Counted from the first letter of the stretch, positions 1 to 8,968 are shown. The stretch is DNA of 64,000 bases from Williamsia soli (GCF_017377795.1 NZ_JAFRDR010000001.1:248001-312000); one strand, 5' to 3'. A program made the numbers and translations. Notes: generated from the letters alone by a model not told the origin.

Positions 1-826
1 TCACGAACGCGGGCACGCTGGAGTATCCGACGCGGTGCGCAACCTCGGTCACCGATTTCGTCTCGAGTAGGACGACGGCCGCGTCGAGCCGAGTTCTGGT
101 GCGCCACTGCGAATACGACACCCCGAACTCGCGGACGAAGTCGCGCTGCAGGGTCTTGGTACTGGTGTGCAGTCGGGCTGCCCACTCGTCGAGGCGAGTC
201 TGGTCGGCGGGGTCGTGCAGGAGCGTTCGGGCGATGGTCTGCGCGAAACCTGTGGCGCGCGACGATGACGGTATCCCGATGGGGTCACGGCCGACGAAAT
301 CGCGGTGGGTGGCGCCCAGACCCGCCATGATCGTGGCCCGAGCCGCCAGCGCCTTCGCCTCGTCCTGGCCAGGTCGAGCGATCTGCTCGATGAGCCTGCG
401 CGACTGCTGGTCCGCCGATACCGCCGCCACCCGCAACATACGCAGGCACTGCGGTACTTCGCGCAGACAGATGCGATAGATGATCTGCTTCCGCGACGTG
501 AAGACCTCGTGGGTGACGCCGCGGCGCACCCACAATGCCTCGGTGGCGCCGATGAACTCGGTTCTGTTGGCGTGACGCACAGACAACATGCCGTCGGGGG
601 TCCAGTACAGCTGGTGCACGAAGTCGCTGCGGGATTCGGGGATCTCGAGTGCGCCGCCGGACCCGTATTTGAGGATCAGGATTCCGGTGGGTGGACCGAG
701 GCCGTATCCGTACTCCTCGACCCAGAGCGGGTCGGCGCCTGCCCCGAAGCTGCCGGCAGGTCCGGACCTGTCGAAGTGTCCTCCGAGCGTCACAGAGTGT
801 CCTCCCGACGAAGCCGCTGTGGTCAT
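1..826 (-). CDS. AraC-family transcriptional regulator (3' part cut by window edge)
   Basis: The minus-strand frame is open from an ATG at 826 to the window edge, giving about 275 residues with no stop. The N-terminal part resembles an AraC-type sensing domain. The C-terminal part carries the AraC helix-turn-helix: a first helix around LDEWAARLHTSTKTLQRDF and a second around VTEVAHRVGYSSVPAF near base 1. Only the last few dozen residues are missing. It is divergent from a siderophore-binding lipoprotein and an IdeR-like box overlaps its start codon, so an iron- or siderophore-responsive regulator is likely. The family assignment is firm from the HTH; the iron role is inferred from the neighbours. 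Confidence 0.88.
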   Translation of the reverse strand, partial: MTTAASSGGHSVTLGGHFDRSGPAGSFGAGADPLWVEEYGYGLGPPTGILILKYGSGGALEIPESRSDFVHQLYWTPDGMLSVRHANRTEFIGATEALWVRRGVTHEVFTSRKQIIYRICLREVPQCLRMLRVAAVSADQQSRRLIEQIARPGQDEAKALAARATIMAGLGATHRDFVGRDPIGIPSSSRATGFAQTIARTLLHDPADQTRLDEWAARLHTSTKTLQRDFVREFGVSYSQWRTRTRLDAAVVLLETKSVTEVAHRVGYSSVPAFV

Positions 827-843
827 TGGTAAGGCTAGCCTCA
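825..843. promoter_or_regulatory. Candidate IdeR/DtxR iron box
   Basis: ATTGGTAAGGCTAGCCTCA matches the 19-bp DtxR/IdeR consensus, as I remember it, at about 14 of 19 positions. Its core AGGCTAGCCT (832-841) is a perfect palindrome. It lies between the divergent AraC-type gene (start at 826) and the siderophore-binding protein gene (start at 890), where an iron repressor could control both. Confidence 0.6.
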
Positions 844-889
844 GCTGGAAAGCTCGGCGCGTCGGGGCCCGCGTCGCGAGTCCACTCCT

Positions 890-1975
890 GTGAGAAAGAA
901 GTACATCTTGTTTGCACGTCATCTCGGGTTTCGTATGGCTGCTGCTGCCGCCACGCTGGGCCTTGCTCTGTCCGCCGTGGCCTGCGGCAGTGATTCCGAC
1001 AGCGGTTCGGCCGCCGAATCGACGACCAGCGAGACCCGGGTTTTCGCTGCCGACAACGGTGAGATCGAGATCCCGGTGGCGCCGCAGCGGATCGTCGCCA
1101 CCGGCTACGCGGTACCGCCCCTGATCGAGGCGGACGCACCGCTCGTCGGTATCTCCGAATGGAAGCGCGGGATCCCGCTGATGACGCCTGACGATCTGGC
1201 CGACTATGAGTCGACCCAGAAGATCGCAGGCGACACGTCGGCTGCCGACACCAACTACGAGGCCATCGCCGGCGTCAACCCGGACCTCATCATCATCGGG
1301 GTACCGCAACCGGCGATGGTCGACCTCGACCTGGGCGCTCTGGAGGCGATCGCACCCGTCGTCGCCATCGGACCGACCAACCCGGCAGCATGGCGGGAAC
1401 TGACCAAAAGACAACTCGATGCCGCGGGCAAGCTCGACGCCTACGAGTCGACCAAGAAGACCTACGACGAGAAAGCGGCTGGACTCGAGCAGAAGTACGC
1501 GGGAGTCCTCGGACCGCTGGAGTTCGGACACCTGGGTGCATACGGCGAATCGGCCGCAGGCAACTTTCAGCGGGAGTTCGGTGGATCGTGGGGCACCAAC
1601 ATCGCGCAGGACGTCGGAGTGAACTACTACGGCGAGGTCAAGGAGAAACTCGGCGGATCGCAGGACAGTTCGGAGTACCCGTCCATCGAGAGCATCCCGG
1701 AGAGCTTCGCCGACGCCGACGTGATCACGTACACCGTCGAAGCCGATGGATCGGTCGGACCCGAGGTCCGATATGTCCTGGACTCGCCCTTGTTCAAGAC
1801 CCTGCCCGCAGTCCAGGCAGGCAAGGTCTACGGCCTCAAGTACACCGAGGCCGCGACCTACACCTCGGCGCTGCAGACCCTCGACGCGATCGATGAGGCG
1901 CTGGCTCCGTTGCTGACCGGATCGGCCGGACCGAGTAGCTCGGCACCCACATCGTCGACCCCCAGCGGGTCGTGA
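890..1975 (+). CDS. Iron-siderophore ABC transporter substrate-binding lipoprotein
   Basis: 361 residues, GTG start; an internal ATG at 935 is an alternative. A signal peptide with hydrophobic stretch (about 16-30) ends in a lipobox around SAVAC, so it is predicted to be a lipoprotein outside the membrane. The body fits the FecB/TroA-type periplasmic binding fold (IPVAPQRIVATG near the N terminus, NPDLIIIG in the middle). A Ser/Thr/Pro-rich tail closes it. Its stop overlaps the start of the siderophore-interacting protein by 4 bases (GTGA), so the two are probably translationally coupled. No permease or ATPase for it lies in the window. Likely regulation is iron repression through the upstream box and the divergent AraC regulator. 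Confidence 0.88.
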   Translation: MRKKYILFARHLGFRMAAAAATLGLALSAVACGSDSDSGSAAESTTSETRVFAADNGEIEIPVAPQRIVATGYAVPPLIEADAPLVGISEWKRGIPLMTPDDLADYESTQKIAGDTSAADTNYEAIAGVNPDLIIIGVPQPAMVDLDLGALEAIAPVVAIGPTNPAAWRELTKRQLDAAGKLDAYESTKKTYDEKAAGLEQKYAGVLGPLEFGHLGAYGESAAGNFQREFGGSWGTNIAQDVGVNYYGEVKEKLGGSQDSSEYPSIESIPESFADADVITYTVEADGSVGPEVRYVLDSPLFKTLPAVQAGKVYGLKYTEAATYTSALQTLDAIDEALAPLLTGSAGPSSSAPTSSTPSGS

Positions 1976-2781
1976 AGATCACCCGAGACGATCCACGGAG
2001 CCGTGTCGCCACCCACCATCGGTCGGGTGACGGCACGGCTCGGATCGGTTATCCGATCGGGGTCTGCAATGTGGTGGTCAAGAGCCGGGAGGTGATCACT
2101 CCCCGCATGATCAGACTCACGCTTCAGGGCCCGGAACTGGCGGGCTTTCACACCTACCAGGCCGATGACCACGTAAAGATCGTCTTCCCGGACGCCGACG
2201 GCATCCTGCGGCCGCCCGTGCCCAACGACGCACAAGAACTCGACTGGCCACGCCCCTGGGGGCCCGCTCGCAAGTACACGATTCGGCGCTTCGATCCCGA
2301 GCTGCTCGAGATCGATCTCGACTTCGTCCTCCACGAGGGCGGTGTGGCGTCGACCTGGGCGGCGAACGCGGAACCGGGCGACATCGTGGTGATCGCCGGG
2401 CCGCCGGGGGCGCACGCCTTCGCGCACAACTTCGACCACTACATCTTTGCCATCGACGCCACAGCGCTACCCGCGGTGGCCCGGTGGCTCGATGAATCGA
2501 CGGTCGACGTGTCCGCCGATGTGATCATCGAGGTCTCACATGAGGAGGAGACCCGCTACCCGTTGGCCGATCGGGCCGGTGTCCGCGTTCAGTGGCTCGT
2601 CCGGCCCACCGACCGTTCGCTGCTGGTCGAGGCGGTCGACGCTCTTGACCTACCCGCCGGCCGGGTCTTCCACTTCGGCGCGGGTGAGGCCGACGACATC
2701 CGCCCGCTGCGCCGCCGCGGGACCGACCGGTTGATCATCGGGTACTGGAAGCGCGGTTCAGCCGACCACGACGGCGATTAG
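1972..2781 (+). CDS. Siderophore-interacting protein (FAD-dependent ferric-siderophore reductase)
   Basis: 269 residues, GTG start overlapping the previous stop. The N-terminal half is the FAD-binding barrel of the SIP/ViuB family, with the flavin-binding R-x-Y-T motif seen as RKYTIRRF at about residues 100-107 and FVLHEGGVASTWA after it. The C-terminal half is the NAD(P)H-binding domain. Members reduce ferric siderophores in the cytoplasm to release Fe(II). Co-transcription with the siderophore-binding protein supports this role. A short GC-rich dyad covers the stop codon and the start of the convergent gene (2776-2794) and may help terminate both. Confidence 0.9.
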   Translation: MKITRDDPRSRVATHHRSGDGTARIGYPIGVCNVVVKSREVITPRMIRLTLQGPELAGFHTYQADDHVKIVFPDADGILRPPVPNDAQELDWPRPWGPARKYTIRRFDPELLEIDLDFVLHEGGVASTWAANAEPGDIVVIAGPPGAHAFAHNFDHYIFAIDATALPAVARWLDESTVDVSADVIIEVSHEEETRYPLADRAGVRVQWLVRPTDRSLLVEAVDALDLPAGRVFHFGAGEADDIRPLRRRGTDRLIIGYWKRGSADHDGD

Positions 2782-2788
2782 CCCCGGG

Positions 2789-3808
2789 CTAGTCGGCGAC
2801 CTTCACCACGGCTTTGCCGAAGTTGCGGCCGGCGAGGAGTCCGCGGAAGGCGTCGAGGACGTTGTCGAGGCCGTCGGTGATGTCTTCGCGGTACTTCAGC
2901 GATCCGTCTGCAACCCAACCCGACGCCTCGTCGAGGAACTGTGGCATCTGCTCGCCTGCGAACTCGGTCTGGATGAAACCGCGGATGGTCAGGCTCTTGA
3001 CCAACACCGCATTCATGAGCTGGCCGGTGCGATCAGGTCCTTCCGGGAGCGACGTCAGGTTGTAGTTGGCCACCAGGCCGCACACGGGGATGCGGCCGTA
3101 GAGGTTCATCCGGCGGATGACCTGATCGAACACGTTGCCGCCGACGTTCTCGAAGTAGACGTCGATGCCGTCCGGTGTCGCGGCCTTGAGCTGCTCGGCG
3201 AAGTCGTCGGCACGGTGGTCGACCGCGGCGTCGAAGCCGAGTTCGTCGATGAGGTACTGCACCTTGTCGGGGCCACCCGCGATGCCGACAGCCCTGGCAC
3301 CCTTGATCTTCGCGATCTGTCCGACCGCTGAGCCCACAGGTCCGGCCGCGGCGGCGACCACGACAGTCTCGCCGGGCTGCGGAGTGCCGATGGTGAGCAG
3401 GCCGGAGTAGGCGGTGAATCCCGGCATCCCCAGCACACCGAGTGCTGTCGACGGCGGGTTGGTTGCTGGATCGAGCTTGCGGAGGTACCTGGCCTTCTCT
3501 ACCGAGTGCGTCTGCCAGCCGCCGTAGCCGAGGACGATATCGCCTTCGGAGAAGTCGTCGACCGTCGACTGCAGCACGCGCGAGACGGTGGCGCCGACCA
3601 TCGTGTCGTCGATCTCCACAGGAGGGGCATACGACTTGGCGGCGCTCATCCGACCACGCATGTAAGGGTCGAGGGAGAGGTACAACGTCTGCAACACCAC
3701 CTCGCCGGGTGTGGGTTCGGGTAATGCCACGTCCTCGAATCGGAAGTCCGAATCCTTCGGCTCTCCATGTGGTCGGGATGCGAGCACTACGCGGGTGGTG
3801 TTTGTCAT
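2789..3808 (-). CDS. NADP-dependent MDR-family oxidoreductase (alkenal/one reductase-like)
   Basis: 339 residues. An upstream in-frame ATG at 3820 exists, but the ATG at 3808 is chosen because AGGAG sits 4 bases before it. It belongs to the zinc-free medium-chain reductases related to leukotriene B4 12-hydroxydehydrogenase, CurA and YncB: LSLDPYMRGRMS near residue 50, the nucleotide-binding segment around VVVAAAAGPVGSAVGQ, and the C-terminal GRNFGKAVVKV. Such enzymes reduce activated double bonds of enals or enones with NADPH in the cytosol. The true substrate cannot be read from the sequence. It is convergent with the siderophore genes and probably monocistronic. Confidence 0.85.
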   Translation of the reverse strand: MTNTTRVVLASRPHGEPKDSDFRFEDVALPEPTPGEVVLQTLYLSLDPYMRGRMSAAKSYAPPVEIDDTMVGATVSRVLQSTVDDFSEGDIVLGYGGWQTHSVEKARYLRKLDPATNPPSTALGVLGMPGFTAYSGLLTIGTPQPGETVVVAAAAGPVGSAVGQIAKIKGARAVGIAGGPDKVQYLIDELGFDAAVDHRADDFAEQLKAATPDGIDVYFENVGGNVFDQVIRRMNLYGRIPVCGLVANYNLTSLPEGPDRTGQLMNAVLVKSLTIRGFIQTEFAGEQMPQFLDEASGWVADGSLKYREDITDGLDNVLDAFRGLLAGRNFGKAVVKVAD

Positions 3809-3939
3809 TCTTCTCCTCATCGAGACACTGATTACCCCAGCTGCAACGGTCCCGGCCCGGGCCGATGTTCCTCACCGTAGGCGAATGTGAGGTACCTCAA
3901 GTCGTTGTTCGGCGAACCGGTGGTCGATAGTGTGGGCCG

Positions 3940-5247
3940 ATGAGCAGCGACGCCTCCGAACCTTTTCAGTCTCCCGGTCGTGCCCGTCAGAACGAGATCT
4001 ACACCGCCGGGGTGTTCGGCCGAAAACCGAAGGTGCCGACAAACTTCGAGGCGCTGGAACGTGCTGCGCGACGCAGGATGTCGGCCAAGGCGTGGGCCTA
4101 TGTGGCCGGGGGTGCGGGCGACGGGGGGACGATGCGGGCAAACCGGACCGCGCTCGAGCGGTGGGCGATCGTTCCGCGGATGCTCCGGGACGTGTCCAAG
4201 CGCAGTCTCGCCACAGAACTGTTCGGACAGCATCTGCCTGCTCCCGTTCTGTTCTCCCCGGTGGGCGCGGGCGCACTTGCCTTTCCGGATGCAGACGTCC
4301 ACATAGGAAGAGCTGCAGCTCAACTCGGGGTCCCGTACATCTTCTCGAGTCAGGGCAGTGCGCCGATGGAGCGCACGGCAGCTGCGATGGACGAGGTCAC
4401 CCCCGGGGCGCCGCGCTGGTATCAGCTGTATTGGTCCACCGACGAGGACCTCGTCGACAGTTTTCTCGCACGGGCCGAAAAGTCCGGTGCTGCAGCCATA
4501 GTCGTCACGCTCGACACCACCATGCTCGGCTGGCGGCCCCAGGATCTGAATCTCGGCTCGCTGCCCTTCGCGCAGGGTCTCGGGATCGACCAGTACACCT
4601 CGGACGACAGATTCATCTCGATCGTTCGGGATCGGATCGCGGTGGCGCCACCTCGGGAGAGGCCGGCGATCACCATCGGCGCCATCAGATCTCTGATCTC
4701 GATGGCTCGCCACACCCCGGGAAGCGCTGTGCGCAATCTCGTTTCGCCGGTGCCGCGGGAATCGGTCCAGACGTTCCTCGAGATCTATTCCCGGCCGTCG
4801 CTGAACTGGACAGACATTGCCGGACTTCGCGAACGGACCTCGTTGCCGATCGTGCTGAAAGGAATCCTGCATCCCGACGACGCATTGCAGGCGGTGGACC
4901 ACGGTGTCGACGGCATCCTCGTCTCCAACCACGGAGGCAGGCAGGTCGACGGCTCGATCAGTTCCATCGACGCCCTCGTCGACGTCGCGAAGGCTGTAGA
5001 CGGGAGATCGAAGGTGCTGTTGGACTCCGGTATTCGTGGTGGTGCCGACGTCTTCAAGGCGCTTGCCCTCGGCGCTGACGCGGTATGCATCGGACGACCG
5101 CACATGTACGGATTGGCGCTCGACGGTGCGGATGGCGCGCGCGATGTCGTCGCCAACATCATTGCCGAACTCGACCTCACCCTCGGGCTGTCCGGGCACA
5201 CCAGTACGGCAGATCTCACGGCCGCTGCCCTGAAGAAGGCCACCTGA
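3940..5247 (+). CDS. FMN-dependent alpha-hydroxy-acid oxidase, lactate 2-monooxygenase-like
   Basis: 435 residues. It has the FMN-binding TIM barrel of the lactate oxidase / glycolate oxidase / lactate 2-monooxygenase family: YVAGGAGD near residue 55, TLDTTMLGWRP in the middle, the flavin-contacting lysine in VLKGILHPDDA, the catalytic histidine in SNHGGRQ, and the phosphate loop DSGIRGGADVFKAL...IGRP. Closest in style to mycobacterial lactate 2-monooxygenase, but about 40 residues longer, with an N-terminal extension and a longer loop before the active-site lysine. Expected reaction: oxidation of a 2-hydroxy acid such as L-lactate. It is divergent from the MDR gene; the gap of about 130 bases probably holds both promoters. 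Confidence 0.85.
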   Translation: MSSDASEPFQSPGRARQNEIYTAGVFGRKPKVPTNFEALERAARRRMSAKAWAYVAGGAGDGGTMRANRTALERWAIVPRMLRDVSKRSLATELFGQHLPAPVLFSPVGAGALAFPDADVHIGRAAAQLGVPYIFSSQGSAPMERTAAAMDEVTPGAPRWYQLYWSTDEDLVDSFLARAEKSGAAAIVVTLDTTMLGWRPQDLNLGSLPFAQGLGIDQYTSDDRFISIVRDRIAVAPPRERPAITIGAIRSLISMARHTPGSAVRNLVSPVPRESVQTFLEIYSRPSLNWTDIAGLRERTSLPIVLKGILHPDDALQAVDHGVDGILVSNHGGRQVDGSISSIDALVDVAKAVDGRSKVLLDSGIRGGADVFKALALGADAVCIGRPHMYGLALDGADGARDVVANIIAELDLTLGLSGHTSTADLTAAALKKAT

Positions 5248-5330
5248 CTACTATTGACGAAAGTCAGCAGGTACCGTGGAGTCAGCGCCCGGGATCGCCC
5301 GATCCCGGCCGCGGCTCGATGGGAGAAACA

Positions 5331-6038
5331 ATGGTCACGCTGAACAACGCCACCGTCCTGGTCACCGGCGCCAACGGTGGGCTCGGTACCGAGTTCGTCA
5401 CGCAGGCGCTCGCGCGCGGTGCCACCAAGGTCTATGCGGCGGCACGCAACCCTCGGGAGTGGGGCGACGACCGGATCGTGCCGATTCGCCTGGACGTCAC
5501 GGACGCCGCGTCGATCGCGGCCGCGGCGTCATCCGCCGCCGACGTCGACATCGTGATCAACAATGCAGGTCAGTCGACTGCCGGCCGGCTGATCGATCAG
5601 CCGGTCGGCGAACTGAAGGCATTGATGGACATCAACCTCTACGGGCCGATCGCGGTGACCAAGGCGTTCGCCCCGGTCCTCGCAGCGAACGGCGGGGGCG
5701 CTGTCATCAACGTCCACTCGGTGCTGAGTTGGATCGGTATCGGCAGCTCGTACAGCGTGTCCAAGGCTGCGTTGTGGATGGCGACCAACGTGCTGCGTCT
5801 CGAGCTGGCGCCGCAGGGGACCCAGGTCCTGGGCCTGCATCTCGGCTACACCGACACCCCGATGACCGCGGACGTCACGGCCGAGAAGAACGACCCCGCC
5901 GACGTCATCCGGGACGCCTACGATGGCCTCGAAGCCGGCCAGTTGGAGGTCCTCGCCGACGACGTCAGCATTCAGGTCAAAGCCGGTCTCGCTGCGCCTG
6001 TCGAGGCCCTGTACCCACAGTTCGCGCCGTCCCGATGA
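5331..6038 (+). CDS. SDR-family NAD(P)-dependent oxidoreductase
   Basis: 235 residues from the ATG at 5331, which follows GGAGA at a good distance; the frame remains open far upstream but without a better start. Short-chain dehydrogenase with the glycine-rich cofactor loop VTGANGGLG at about residues 10-18, NNAG near 75, and the catalytic Ser...Tyr-x-x-x-Lys seen as SYSVSK. The first residues after strand 2 (AAARN) suggest NADPH preference, which is an inference. Substrate unknown. It ends exactly at a large inverted repeat that probably terminates it and the convergent gene. Confidence 0.85.
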   Translation: MVTLNNATVLVTGANGGLGTEFVTQALARGATKVYAAARNPREWGDDRIVPIRLDVTDAASIAAAASSAADVDIVINNAGQSTAGRLIDQPVGELKALMDINLYGPIAVTKAFAPVLAANGGGAVINVHSVLSWIGIGSSYSVSKAALWMATNVLRLELAPQGTQVLGLHLGYTDTPMTADVTAEKNDPADVIRDAYDGLEAGQLEVLADDVSIQVKAGLAAPVEALYPQFAPSR

Positions 6039-6090
6039 TGGGTTGTTCTGGCGAACGCGACCTGGCGTTTTGTTCGCCAGAACGACCCAT
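6038..6090. terminator. Large inverted repeat, probable bidirectional terminator
   Basis: Arm 6038-6056 and arm 6072-6090 are reverse complements at 18 of 19 positions, separated by 15 bases, and the plus strand continues with TTTTC. It lies between two convergent genes. Part of the loop repeats arm sequence (CTGGCG), so this could also be a REP-like mobile palindrome used as terminator. Confidence 0.75.
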
Positions 6091-6099
6091 TTTCGGAAG

Positions 6100-7002
6100 T
6101 CAGGTGAGAGGCTTGCCGGCCTTGATGCGCCGTCTCGTGTCCCACAGGTAGGCGTTGAACGGGAATGCGCGCAACGGTGTCGGCAACCGCCCGACCACGT
6201 TGCGGGCGATTCGGTTGTGGAGGTCGAAGAGGCGCTGTTGCCGTGGGGTCCACGTCAGATTCATCTTCTCGCGGAACTCCGGGGGCAAGAAGCCCGTGGT
6301 GAGGAACAGGCCGAAGTCGCCGATCAGTAGCGACACCGGCTTCGGCAGGAACTCGAACCTCGCGATGCTGACGAGCAGGTCGCGGATGGTGTCGTCGATC
6401 TCCAGTCCGGACACGGTCGAATCCCAATACTGCTGGAAGTCGGCGCGCGTCGCGGGCCACATGTCTCGAGGCATCTGCAGGGTGGTGCCCATCAGCGCAC
6501 CCTGCTGGTAGGCCTCTTCGGTGACCGCGGCCGGATCGCCGAAGAGAACCTGCATGTCCTCCCAGCCCTTGTAGAGGCACGCTGCGACCCAGAGCTGCAG
6601 GGTCGGATCGAAGGCGCTGTACTCGACCGGACTCGACTCCGTCGACCGAACCTGCGCATGCGAATGCCCGACAGCGCGGCGGTAGGCCCTGCGGTCTTCC
6701 GGGGAGCCGTTGACGGCCACCGCCAGGTAGGCGAGCGTCGTGCGGCCCCGTTTGAGTGGGTGCTTGAACAGATTTCCGCTGTCGACCTTGCTCTCGGCGA
6801 CGCCGTAGCCAACAGCGGGGAGGGCGAGTTGCATGATCACGTTGGCAGCGCCGGCCAGGGCGGAGATGCCCGGCATCTCCAGGAGATCGCCACTCGCGCT
6901 GTCCGCCTGTTCGCGGGTCCACACCGGTGCTCGGTGGGTTGGGCGGGAAAGGGGCGAAGCCTCGGAGAGTGCGCTGCTGCCTTCAACGGTCCCAGACGTC
7001 AT
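6100..7002 (-). CDS. MpaB / DUF2236-family oxygenase
   Basis: 300 residues from the ATG at 7002, which is preceded by GGAAGG; a longer frame reaches 7053. DUF2236 proteins, including latex-clearing protein Lcp and fungal MpaB, are mostly helical haem proteins that oxidatively cleave C=C bonds. Visible family traits are HPLKRGRTTLAYL (basic residues and Thr of the active site), VGHSHAQV with the likely haem-ligand histidine, and AACLYKGWEDM. No signal peptide, so it should be cytoplasmic, unlike secreted Lcp. It is divergent from a TetR gene with a perfect TTCAATTGAA palindrome between them, pointing to local repression. Substrate unknown. Confidence 0.82.
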   Translation of the reverse strand: MTSGTVEGSSALSEASPLSRPTHRAPVWTREQADSASGDLLEMPGISALAGAANVIMQLALPAVGYGVAESKVDSGNLFKHPLKRGRTTLAYLAVAVNGSPEDRRAYRRAVGHSHAQVRSTESSPVEYSAFDPTLQLWVAACLYKGWEDMQVLFGDPAAVTEEAYQQGALMGTTLQMPRDMWPATRADFQQYWDSTVSGLEIDDTIRDLLVSIARFEFLPKPVSLLIGDFGLFLTTGFLPPEFREKMNLTWTPRQQRLFDLHNRIARNVVGRLPTPLRAFPFNAYLWDTRRRIKAGKPLT

Positions 7003-7048
7003 TGTCTGCCTTCCTGCCGAGAATATTGTGAGAACATGCGTTGTCGCT

Positions 7049-7058
7049 TTCAATTGAA
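7049..7058. promoter_or_regulatory. Palindromic operator candidate between MpaB-like and TetR genes
   Basis: TTCAATTGAA is a perfect 10-bp palindrome in the AT-richer divergent gap. A second CAATTG follows at 7079-7084. The place is right for autoregulation by the TetR gene and control of the MpaB-like gene. Confidence 0.4.
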
Positions 7059-7104
7059 GTCGCGTTTGCAGTGATTGTCAATTGCGGACACCGAAGGTGG
7101 AATG

Positions 7105-7746
7105 ATGGGTGTCATGCCTGACCCAATGCGCCCGTACGGCGGCGAAAACGGAGCTGACCGGGTGAAACGTCGCCGGGCGGCTCTGGTGGACGCGGCGCTG
7201 GACATCATGGGTTCACCTGACGGCGGTGCGATCAGCGTCCGAGGGGTGTGCCGGCAGGCCGGACTCACCGCGCGCTACTTCTACGAGAGTTTCACCGATG
7301 TCGACGACCTGGTCGGCACGACGTATGACGTCGTGGTCCTCGATATCGCCGAGTCGGCGCAGGCCGCGGTGGCCGCAGGTGGCAGTTCACCCAAGGACCA
7401 GATCCGCTCTGCCGTCGGCGCCATCGTGCGCCGGATCGACTCCGATCGGCGCCGCGGCAGGATCTTGTTCTCGCAGACCCTGCTCAGTGGCCGTCTCGCG
7501 TCCAAGCGCATGGATGCGGCAATGATGTTCGCCGCACTGACGGTGCAGACCTCGGGCACCCACTTCGAGGGAGCGGCGGTGCAGGGCGCGGCCCACTTCT
7601 ACGTAGGTGGTCTCGGGCAGGTTCTCAGCGCTTGGATCGACGGCCGAATCGATTGCAGCGACGATGAACTCATCGATCTGTGTGTGACGATGATGTACGG
7701 CGCGGTCGTCGAACTGCTCCCGCAGAATGTCACCGGGGTCGAGTGA
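7105..7746 (+). CDS. TetR/AcrR-family transcriptional regulator
   Basis: About 213 residues. Several starts are possible: TTG 7075, ATG 7102, 7105 and 7114. 7105 is chosen because AAGGTGG lies 4 bases upstream. The N-terminal helix-turn-helix reads ISVRGVCRQAGLTARYFYESF, a typical TetR DNA-binding pattern, followed by a helical ligand-binding domain. It is divergent from the MpaB-like oxygenase and probably its repressor. The 3' end overlaps the convergent MFS gene by 17 bases. Confidence 0.88.
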   Translation: MGVMPDPMRPYGGENGADRVKRRRAALVDAALDIMGSPDGGAISVRGVCRQAGLTARYFYESFTDVDDLVGTTYDVVVLDIAESAQAAVAAGGSSPKDQIRSAVGAIVRRIDSDRRRGRILFSQTLLSGRLASKRMDAAMMFAALTVQTSGTHFEGAAVQGAAHFYVGGLGQVLSAWIDGRIDCSDDELIDLCVTMMYGAVVELLPQNVTGVE

Positions 7747-8968
7747 CGCGGCCGTTCCATCGATCGATGCCGGCCCACAGCAGCAAACCTGCCACGGCCG
7801 AACCGACCCCTATGATGCACAACAGGTTCCACCCACCTGCGTCGTAGGCATACCCGGAGGCGACCGACCCCGCCACCGCACCTGCGAAATAGGTGACCAT
7901 GTAGGCGGTGGTCACACGACTGCGCGCATCCGGCGAGAGTGAGTAGATCGCGGACTGGTTCGACAGCTGCGAGGCCTGCACTCCGAAATCGAAGACGACC
8001 AGGCCGACGAGCAGTGCCGCGAGCGGCGTCCCGGGCCAGGCCAGCAACAACCATCCGGCAACGGTGATCACCCACGCGCCCGTGGTCGCCCCCCGTAGAT
8101 GTCCGCGGTCGGCCAGCTTTCCGAACATCGGTGCGGCGACCGCACCTGCGACACCAGCGAGGGCGAAGGCCCCGATCATCGCCTCGGAATAGGAGAAGCG
8201 TTCACCTCTGCTCCCCGAGAGGAGAAAAGCGATCGATGTCCACATCGCGCTGAAGCCGAACATCGTCAGAAAGCCCAGCGCCATCCGTTGCCGCAGCATC
8301 GCCTCGGTGGCGATCATCCGTCCGACCGAGGCGAGCAATGCCCCATACGCCTGGGGAGGGCGAGTCCGGTCCGCGGGCACGAGGAGGTAGACGACCACCG
8401 CCAGGATCGCCATCAGGGCTGCGCCGACGAACAGCACCGCCCGCCAGCCACCGACTTCCGCGATCGCCCCGCTGACGACCCGTGCCAGCAGGATGCCGAG
8501 CAGCAGACCGCTCATCACCACTCCGACCACACGTCCGCGGTCCGAGGGCAGGGCCAACGACGATGACCACGGTACTACGATCTGCGCGGTGGCCGCGGAG
8601 ACGCCGACCAGCAGCGAGGCGACGAACAGCGCGCCGAACCCCGGGGCGAGCCCGGACAGCAACAGCGACACCGCCGATGCTGCCATCATGCTGGGCGCCA
8701 ACACTTTTCGGTTCCACAAGTCTCCCAGTGGGACCAACAGCAGAAGGCCTATCGCGTATCCGAATTGCGCAGCGGTCACCACCAGCGCCGCGGTGGACGT
8801 GGAGACGGAGAAGTCGGTGCGGATCTCCTCGAGAACGGGTTGTAAGACGTACAGCGACGACACCGAGACGCCGCAGGTGAGAGCGAACAGCAGTACGAGC
8901 CGCCTGCTGATGCCGGTTGCGGTGGGCGGAGGAGGCGACCCGTCGGGACCGGGCGGGTCAAAAGGCAC
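7730..8968 (-). CDS. MFS transporter (DHA1-type, YnfM/sugar-efflux-like)
   Basis: 412 residues with about 12 predicted membrane helices in two halves. The N-terminal half has the loop 2-3 signature as VPLGDLWNRKVL, which corresponds to the MFS motif G-x-x-x-D-R. The C-terminal half repeats it as FGKLADRGHLRG. A proline-rich cytosolic N terminus precedes helix 1. Proton-coupled efflux of a small molecule is the expected role; the substrate cannot be inferred. It is divergent from the TetR gene at 9077, which may regulate it, and overlaps the 3' end of the convergent TetR gene. Confidence 0.87.
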   Translation of the reverse strand: MPFDPPGPDGSPPPPTATGISRRLVLLFALTCGVSVSSLYVLQPVLEEIRTDFSVSTSTAALVVTAAQFGYAIGLLLLVPLGDLWNRKVLAPSMMAASAVSLLLSGLAPGFGALFVASLLVGVSAATAQIVVPWSSSLALPSDRGRVVGVVMSGLLLGILLARVVSGAIAEVGGWRAVLFVGAALMAILAVVVYLLVPADRTRPPQAYGALLASVGRMIATEAMLRQRMALGFLTMFGFSAMWTSIAFLLSGSRGERFSYSEAMIGAFALAGVAGAVAAPMFGKLADRGHLRGATTGAWVITVAGWLLLAWPGTPLAALLVGLVVFDFGVQASQLSNQSAIYSLSPDARSRVTTAYMVTYFAGAVAGSVASGYAYDAGGWNLLCIIGVGSAVAGLLLWAGIDRWNGRVTRPR

